From an uncultured Oscillospiraceae bacterium (GTDB lineage: Bacteria > Bacillota > Clostridia > Oscillospirales > Ruminococcaceae): DNA of 44,095 nucleotides. Positions 39,615 to 44,095 of the stretch are shown one piece after another; within the stretch, counting starts at the first letter, position 1, and every line of letters starts with the position of its first letter. Made by a program: the position numbers and the translations under genes. The stretch spans positions 1-44,095 of the forward strand of contig CAKSEO010000023.1 in NCBI GenBank assembly GCA_934446565.1, written 5' to 3'. The notes below the pieces were generated by a model that was given only the letters and a program-made list of their open reading frames with translations, was not told where the DNA came from and did not search any database.

Positions 39615-41519
39615 ATGTTATTATTGAGTTTAAATGATGTCGCGATGTCATTCGCCGAACGAACTTTGTTCAGCGGAGTGACGCTTGATGTTTACGACAA
39701 CGACAGGATCGGATTTGTAGGGATCAACGGCAGCGGAAAGACTACGCTTTTCCGCATGCTGCGCGGCGAACACATCCCAGACGAGGGCGGGATACACATC
39801 GCCGGTAGCTGCCGGATTGGCGTGATGGAACAGTTCGCCTGCAAGGATTCGGTCAGGACGCTCTACGATGAAGCGCTGACCGTGTTCGACTGGCTCGAGG
39901 ATATGGAGCTTGAACTTGAGGAGCTCCACGACCGCATTGACGGCGGCGACCACTCAGCGGCGACTATCGAGCGCCAGACAATGCTCACAGAGCGTTTCGA
40001 GCGGGAGGGCGGACTCACCTACAAGAGCCGCACCCAGTCCGCGCTGATGGGACTGGGATTCTCAGAGAGCGACCTGAAACTTCAGGTGTCAGTACTCAGC
40101 GGCGGTCAGCGTTCAAAGCTCCAGCTGACAAAGCTGTTGCTTTCCAATGCAAACCTGCTGCTCCTTGACGAGCCTACGAACCACCTTGACATCCAGTCTG
40201 TCGAGTGGTTGGAAAAGTTCCTGAACGATTATCGCGGGGCGTACATCGTCATTTCGCATGACCGTTACTTCCTCGATAAGGTAACGAACCGCACGATAGA
40301 GCTTGAAAACTGCCACATCCGCGACTATAAGGGCAATTATACCCGCTTCCTGGAGCTGAAAGCGGAGGACCTCGAGCGCCGCCGCAAGGAATACGAAGCG
40401 AAAATGCGCGAGATAGGTAGGATAGAGGGTATAATCGACCAGCAGAAACGCTGGAATCAGGCTCATAATTATGTGACCATAGCCAGCAAGCAGAAGCAGA
40501 TAGACCGAATAGCTTCCGACCTGGATAAGCCGGAGGACGCTCCGGACGCGCTGCATTTCAGTTTCAAAAGCGCCGACGGCTGCGGAAACGACGTGTTTGA
40601 GGCGCACGATATCGCGCTTGGTTTTGACGGGAAACGGCTATTTCGCAATGTCAATATCGATATCAAAAAGGGCGAGCGCGTATTCCTGATAGGCGGAAAC
40701 GGCTGTGGAAAAACCTCGTTGTTCAAGGTTTTCACGGGGCAGTACACGCCGGACGCGGGCAGCTTCAAATACGGCTCCAGGGTGCAGTATGGGTATTTCG
40801 ACCAGGCTCAGGCTGGACTTACCGACAGCAAGACCGCTATCGACGAGCTGTGGGACGCTTACCCGCGCATGACGGAAACCCAGGTGCGAACCGCGCTGGG
40901 ATCGTTCCTGTTCCGCGGCGACGACGTTTTCAAGCATGTTTCGGAGCTTTCCGGCGGAGAGCGCGCACGTATCGCGATACTAAAGCTCATGCTGTCCGGA
41001 GCAAACATGCTGCTGCTTGACGAGCCGACTAACCACCTTGATATTTCAAGCTGCGAGGCGCTGGAAAACGCCCTGTTGAATTACGACGGCACGCTGTTCG
41101 TTATCTCCCACGACCGCTACCTTATCAATAAGCTTGCAGACAGGATATACTACCTCACTCCGGACGGAGTAAAGGAATACCGCGGCTCATATGACGCGTA
41201 CACTCTTGCGACAGAAAACGCAGCCCAGACCAGGCAGGAGGAAAAGCCTGCCAAGACTGAAAAGGTCAACGATTACAAGCTGAAAAAGGAACGCGAGAGC
41301 GAGCGCCGCAAGCTTAACACGAAAGTGACCCGCGCCGAGGCGGAGATAGAGGAGCTTGACAGTCTCATCGAGCAGAAAACCAATGAGCTTTCCGGGCTGA
41401 CTGATTACCAGAAAGCGATGGAGCTCTCGAATGAGATAGAGGAGCTGCGTAAGCGCCAGGAACAGGCAATGCAGACCTGGGAGGAAGCCTCCCTTGCCCT
41501 GGAGGAGTTCGACACATGA
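39615..41519 (+). CDS. ABC-F family ATPase
   Basis: The 634-residue protein has two ABC cassettes without membrane segments: Walker A GINGSGKTT and GGNGCGKTS, signatures LSGGQRSKLQL and LSGGERARIAI, Walker B LLLLDEPTNHLD and MLLLDEPTNHLD. A linker helix of about 80 residues (RFLELKAEDLERRRKEYEAKM) lies between them and a C-terminal coiled coil (about 555-634) follows, as in Uup-like members. ABC-F proteins bind the ribosomal E site and relieve stalls or antibiotic block. The start at 39615 has only a weak ribosome binding site and no clear promoter lies in the 20 bases after the pheST terminator, so expression may depend on read-through. Confidence 0.93.
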   Translation: MLLLSLNDVAMSFAERTLFSGVTLDVYDNDRIGFVGINGSGKTTLFRMLRGEHIPDEGGIHIAGSCRIGVMEQFACKDSVRTLYDEALTVFDWLEDMELELEELHDRIDGGDHSAATIERQTMLTERFEREGGLTYKSRTQSALMGLGFSESDLKLQVSVLSGGQRSKLQLTKLLLSNANLLLLDEPTNHLDIQSVEWLEKFLNDYRGAYIVISHDRYFLDKVTNRTIELENCHIRDYKGNYTRFLELKAEDLERRRKEYEAKMREIGRIEGIIDQQKRWNQAHNYVTIASKQKQIDRIASDLDKPEDAPDALHFSFKSADGCGNDVFEAHDIALGFDGKRLFRNVNIDIKKGERVFLIGGNGCGKTSLFKVFTGQYTPDAGSFKYGSRVQYGYFDQAQAGLTDSKTAIDELWDAYPRMTETQVRTALGSFLFRGDDVFKHVSELSGGERARIAILKLMLSGANMLLLDEPTNHLDISSCEALENALLNYDGTLFVISHDRYLINKLADRIYYLTPDGVKEYRGSYDAYTLATENAAQTRQEEKPAKTEKVNDYKLKKERESERRKLNTKVTRAEAEIEELDSLIEQKTNELSGLTDYQKAMELSNEIEELRKRQEQAMQTWEEASLALEEFDT

Positions 41520-41869
41520 CAAAGCAGATAAGGGAGTATATGGAACATCTGCGGCTGTTCCTTGACGGGGAACACACCAGGGAAGAATACAGGCAGGAGC
41601 TGGAAAGGCTGCATGTGCGCATCGGATTCTTCTCCCATGAGAGGATAGTCCACATGTTCATCATGCTTGCATTCGCTATTTTTTTCCTGATGACGCTGTT
41701 TATGGCGCTCATTCAGGGGAGCCTTGGGATATATGTTCTCGCGGCGCTTTTCCTGGTGCTGCTGGTCCCGTACATCAAGCATTATTATTTTCTGGAAAAC
41801 TCGGTGCAGAAGATGTACCTTATCTATAATAAGCTGGAGCAGCTTTCAGGAGGTAACGATGAACTATGA
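41516..41869 (+). CDS. two-TM membrane protein, unknown
   Basis: The 117-residue protein overlaps the ABC-F stop by four bases (ATGA). Residues 1-42 are soluble and helical (MTKQIREYMEHLRLFLDG), two membrane helices follow (about 46-64 and 69-85), then a cytoplasmic tail (FLENSVQKMYLIYNKLEQL). I recognise no family. Its position suggests co-translation with the ABC-F protein. Confidence 0.75.
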   Translation: MTKQIREYMEHLRLFLDGEHTREEYRQELERLHVRIGFFSHERIVHMFIMLAFAIFFLMTLFMALIQGSLGIYVLAALFLVLLVPYIKHYYFLENSVQKMYLIYNKLEQLSGGNDEL

Positions 41870-42404
41870 TTTAGTGCCGCGCCGCTACCGTGTGACGGAT
41901 GAGCAGATAGACGACGGCGATATGCAGGCGATAATCACGCCGCTGTGGTGGGAAGTCAGCATTTATGACGGCGAAACTGAAATGATGGACGCGCTGGAGC
42001 GTTTCACTGACGCGCAGAAATACGTCTGGGCGATACAGTGGTACTATTCCGAGGTGGAGAACGGAGGTCACGACCAGTTCTTCTATAATGACACCGGGAT
42101 AGTGTGGGAGCTTGCCCTGGAGGGACTTCGCGAGATAGGCTGCAACACATTTGCGGCAATACTGAAAGAAGCGGCAGAAAGGATAGGCGGCTTTCCGTCG
42201 AAAGACCGCGAGACGCGCTGGCATGAAATGAGCATGCACAATGCCGATTTCGAGGACCTCGACAGAAAATTCTACGACCGTGAGCACGAATTGGGTAATT
42301 ATCTTCGCGAGTATGTGCGCCGTAACAGGGGCGCATTCCTGTTTGATGGCGTCGTGCATTTCCCGGAGGACTATGCCCCCGAAGATGACGAGTTTGACGA
42401 ATAG
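41859..42404 (+). CDS. DMP19/DUF4375-like protein
   Basis: The 181-residue acidic protein starts at 41859 after AGGAGGT, overlapping the previous gene by 11 bases. The core YVWAIQWYYSEVENGGHDQFFYND matches the DMP19 family VxNGGfxQFFyN motif, followed by a helical half (ALEGLREIGCNTFAAILKEA) and an acidic end (EDYAPEDDEFDE). In Neisseria DMP19 is a DNA-mimic protein that titrates a repressor; for most relatives no role is known. Third gene of the ABC-F operon. Confidence 0.8.
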   Translation: MNYDLVPRRYRVTDEQIDDGDMQAIITPLWWEVSIYDGETEMMDALERFTDAQKYVWAIQWYYSEVENGGHDQFFYNDTGIVWELALEGLREIGCNTFAAILKEAAERIGGFPSKDRETRWHEMSMHNADFEDLDRKFYDREHELGNYLREYVRRNRGAFLFDGVVHFPEDYAPEDDEFDE

Positions 42405-42446
42405 TGCAGGATAGCCCTCAGCAAACAATCGTATGACGTTATGAAT

Positions 42447-42488
42447 AACCCCTGGCAAACAGCTCAGCAAAGCCGTTTGCCAGGGGTT
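42447..42488. terminator. strong bidirectional hairpin after the DMP19-like gene
   Basis: AACCCCTGGCAAAC (42447-42460) pairs perfectly over 14 bases with GTTTGCCAGGGGTT (42475-42488); inner AGC/GCT pairs close the loop. It lies between convergent units. Confidence 0.85.
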
Positions 42489-42511
42489 TAGTATTGCACG
42501 GTCCAGCCGCG

Positions 42512-43657
42512 TTAAAAGCATGTCGCAGCGGCGGCGTCCTCGCAGAAGTTCGGTATATTGTACAGAACAAGCACCTCTGTTATGCCGTTTTCGGTGATGT
42601 AGCCGGGCGCTTTATCCAGCCATTTCAGCAGGAACAGCTTTTCGCAGACGAGGAGCACCCCGTAAAACACGCCCCACAGAACGAAATTCCAGCTTGAACC
42701 GTGCCGGAATCCGGTAAGCAGCCACACGACCGCGATGTTGCGTATCTGCTTCGGCAGCCCTTTCCGGTTGCCGCCGAGGGGAATATAGATGTAATCCCGG
42801 ACTCATGTCCCGAGGGAAATATGCCACCTGCACCAGAATTCCGTAACGCTTCTGGAGATGTATGGGTATTTGAAATTCTCGCAGAAATCGAAACCGAGTA
42901 TCTTTCCAAGACCTATCGCCATGTCGCTGTATCCCGAAAAATCGAAGTGTATCTGGAAAGCGAACGCGATTATCCCGAGCCACGCGGCGACCGTAGTATG
43001 CTGTGCCGCGTTCGTTCCGGAGACCGTATCCCACAGGAGTCCGATATTGTTCGCCAGCAGTACTTTCTTTCCAAGCCCGGTGACGAAACGCTTCACGCCC
43101 TCGCCGAAATTATCGGTGGAGTGAGTACGGTTGTCGAGCTGCTCCGCAATGTCGCGGTAGCGCACGATAGGACCCGCGATGAGCTGCGGAAACAGCGCGA
43201 CGTACGCTCCGAACGAAATTATGTTCCTCTGAACCTTTGCTTCGCCGCAGTACACGTCGGTCGTATAGCTCATCGTCTGGAACGTGTAGAACGAAATTCC
43301 GATAGGAAGCGGTAGGTCAAGCAGAGGAATACCGCAGCCGAAAATTCCGTTTATCGTCCCGATGAGAAAATCGGAATACTTGAAGAAACACAGCAGTCCG
43401 AGATTCACGACAACGGAAATTATCAGCCCCATCTTCCGCTTATTCGTCCCGCGGAACTTATCCACCAGCCGCCCGCAGGTATAGTCCAGTACGGTTGAGA
43501 ATATCATCAGCAGGACGTAAATCGGCTCGCCCCATGCGTAAAACAGCAGACTGAACAGAAACAGCACTGTATTCTTACCATGCCGCGGCACTGCGAAGTA
43601 AACCAGCAGCACCGCAGGCAGGAACAGAAACAGGAACGACAGGCTTGAAAAGACCAT
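42512..43657 (-). pseudogene. MBOAT family O-acyltransferase (AlgI/DltB-like), broken
   Basis: The frame begins at the ATG at 43657 (AGGTTGATC before it) and runs 381 codons with one in-frame TGA at 42803-42805, where relatives have Trp (WHISLGTW then RDYIYIPLGGNR). Before the stop lie the usual helices (FLFLPAVLLVYFAVPRHGKN, PIGISFYTFQTMSYTTDVY, PQLIAGPIVRYRDIAEQ, FDFSGYSDMAIGLGK). After it come RDYIYIPLGGN and FRHGSSWNFVLWG with the catalytic His. The tail then departs from the family and ends about 90 residues early. MBOAT proteins of this kind acetylate cell-wall or exopolysaccharides. Nonsense mutation plus lost C-terminus suggests a dead gene. Confidence 0.85.
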
Positions 43658-43711
43658 TCTGATCAACCTCAGTTGACCCCACCCAACGGAACATCTCATA
43701 GTAACAAAAAA

Positions 43712-44095
43712 TTAATCCAGTCTGCCGACAAACTTGTAGTAAACATCGAGCTTCTGAATAAGCTCTCCGTCCACATCTTCCGGTTCATGAACCTCGATCC
43801 TGTCAATCAAGGTATTCAGAAGAGCCTGCGACAGCTCGTCAATATCGGCGTACTGTTTTATTAAATCAACGAAATTTACGGCGTTCTCATCATTCTCACG
43901 TTCCGCCTTTATTGCCGCATTCAGTTCGCTGATCCTGCTTTCCAGTTCAGTCTGCTCGTTTTCGTAGGAAGCAGACAGGCTGTTGTAGTTGCGCTCGTTG
44001 ACCTTGCCGTTGACGTGTTCCTCATAAAGTTTCGCAAACAGCCTGTCGAGTTCCGAAAGCCGCTTGTTCGCGCGTTTCAGCTCACGCTCAGCTTG
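43712..44095 (-). CDS. large serine recombinase, C-terminal fragment
   Basis: The minus-strand frame is open from the window edge to the TAA at 43712-43714, 127 residues. It is a coiled-coil region (LKRANKRLSELDRLFAKLYE, EEHVNGKVNERNYNSL, ELESRISELNAAIKAERE) followed by LLNTLIDRIEVHEPEDVDG and QKLDVYYKFVGRLD. This is the typical C-terminus (DUF4368-like) of TnpX/Tn4451-type serine recombinases that move conjugative or mobilisable elements. The catalytic domain lies outside the window. One end of the mobile element must lie close by, probably between 43658 and 43711. Confidence 0.88.
   Translation of the reverse strand, partial: QAERELKRANKRLSELDRLFAKLYEEHVNGKVNERNYNSLSASYENEQTELESRISELNAAIKAERENDENAVNFVDLIKQYADIDELSQALLNTLIDRIEVHEPEDVDGELIQKLDVYYKFVGRLD

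Noticed and set aside
1..44095. CRISPR arrays, rRNA genes, prophage structural genes
   Set aside because: No regularly spaced short repeats, rRNA segments or phage genes were seen. The only mobile-element trace is the serine recombinase end.

Overview
The window reads as chromosomal DNA of a low-to-mid G+C Gram-positive anaerobe of the class Clostridia, most likely a gut Ruminococcus/Oscillospiraceae-type bacterium. The grounds are strong AGGAGG-type ribosome binding sites, many sigma-A promoters with 17-base spacers, a T-box leader in front of cysE-cysS, MocR, MarR and XRE regulators, lipoproteins with S/T/A/E-rich linkers, and plant-glycan type glycosidases (GH2, GH31). The species assignment is inference.

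Layout. 1-363 is the 3' end of a fibronectin type III surface protein. 707-4227 holds a MocR-type regulator divergent from a tocopherol-cyclase-like protein and a membrane protein. 4474-5444 is a frameshifted ketopantoate reductase pseudogene. 5823-5910 is tRNA-Ser(CGA). 6054-12191 is a carbohydrate block (GH2, nitroreductase, GH31, sfsA). 12243-17219 is, on the minus strand, a T-box controlled cysE-cysS operon that runs into three cyclophilin-type lipoproteins. 17590-18462 holds three small unknown genes. 18621-20399 is a phosphodiesterase/birA/CYTH operon, followed by asnB. 22645-24564 is an ABC exporter with an XRE-AbrB regulator, followed by a YkgJ-like Cys-cluster protein and a CAP-domain exoprotein. 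26539-27015 is a MarR regulator. 27064-31334, minus strand, holds trmO, a Tet(M)-like GTPase fused to a Rae1/YacP-type NYN nuclease, acpS and a membrane protein. 31625-34569 is proB-proA plus a membrane protein. 34693-39538 is pheS-pheT plus a SurA-like lipoprotein. 39615-42404 is an ABC-F ATPase with a two-TM protein and a DMP19-like protein. 42512-43657 is a broken MBOAT acyltransferase gene, next to the C-terminal end of a large serine recombinase that runs off the window and marks the edge of a mobile element.

Two observations stand out. (1) Three copies of a structured, about 188-base non-coding element (469-656, 4257-4443, 22426-22614) all sit between convergent genes. In two of them the element is bracketed by exact copies of one whole terminator hairpin (27 and 23 bases), as if it had inserted at a terminator and duplicated it. 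The third has unlike hairpins on its two sides, as expected after recombination between copies. (2) The 856-residue protein at 27749-30319 joins a ribosome-protection GTPase to a complete YacP/Rae1-like nuclease domain, suggesting a single-polypeptide machine acting on mRNA in the ribosomal A site. It is clustered with trmO and lies just behind an intrinsic terminator.

Several genes keep their fold but lack a key residue: MocR without the PLP lysine, AcpS without the metal-binding glutamate, and a third cyclophilin without the catalytic arginine.
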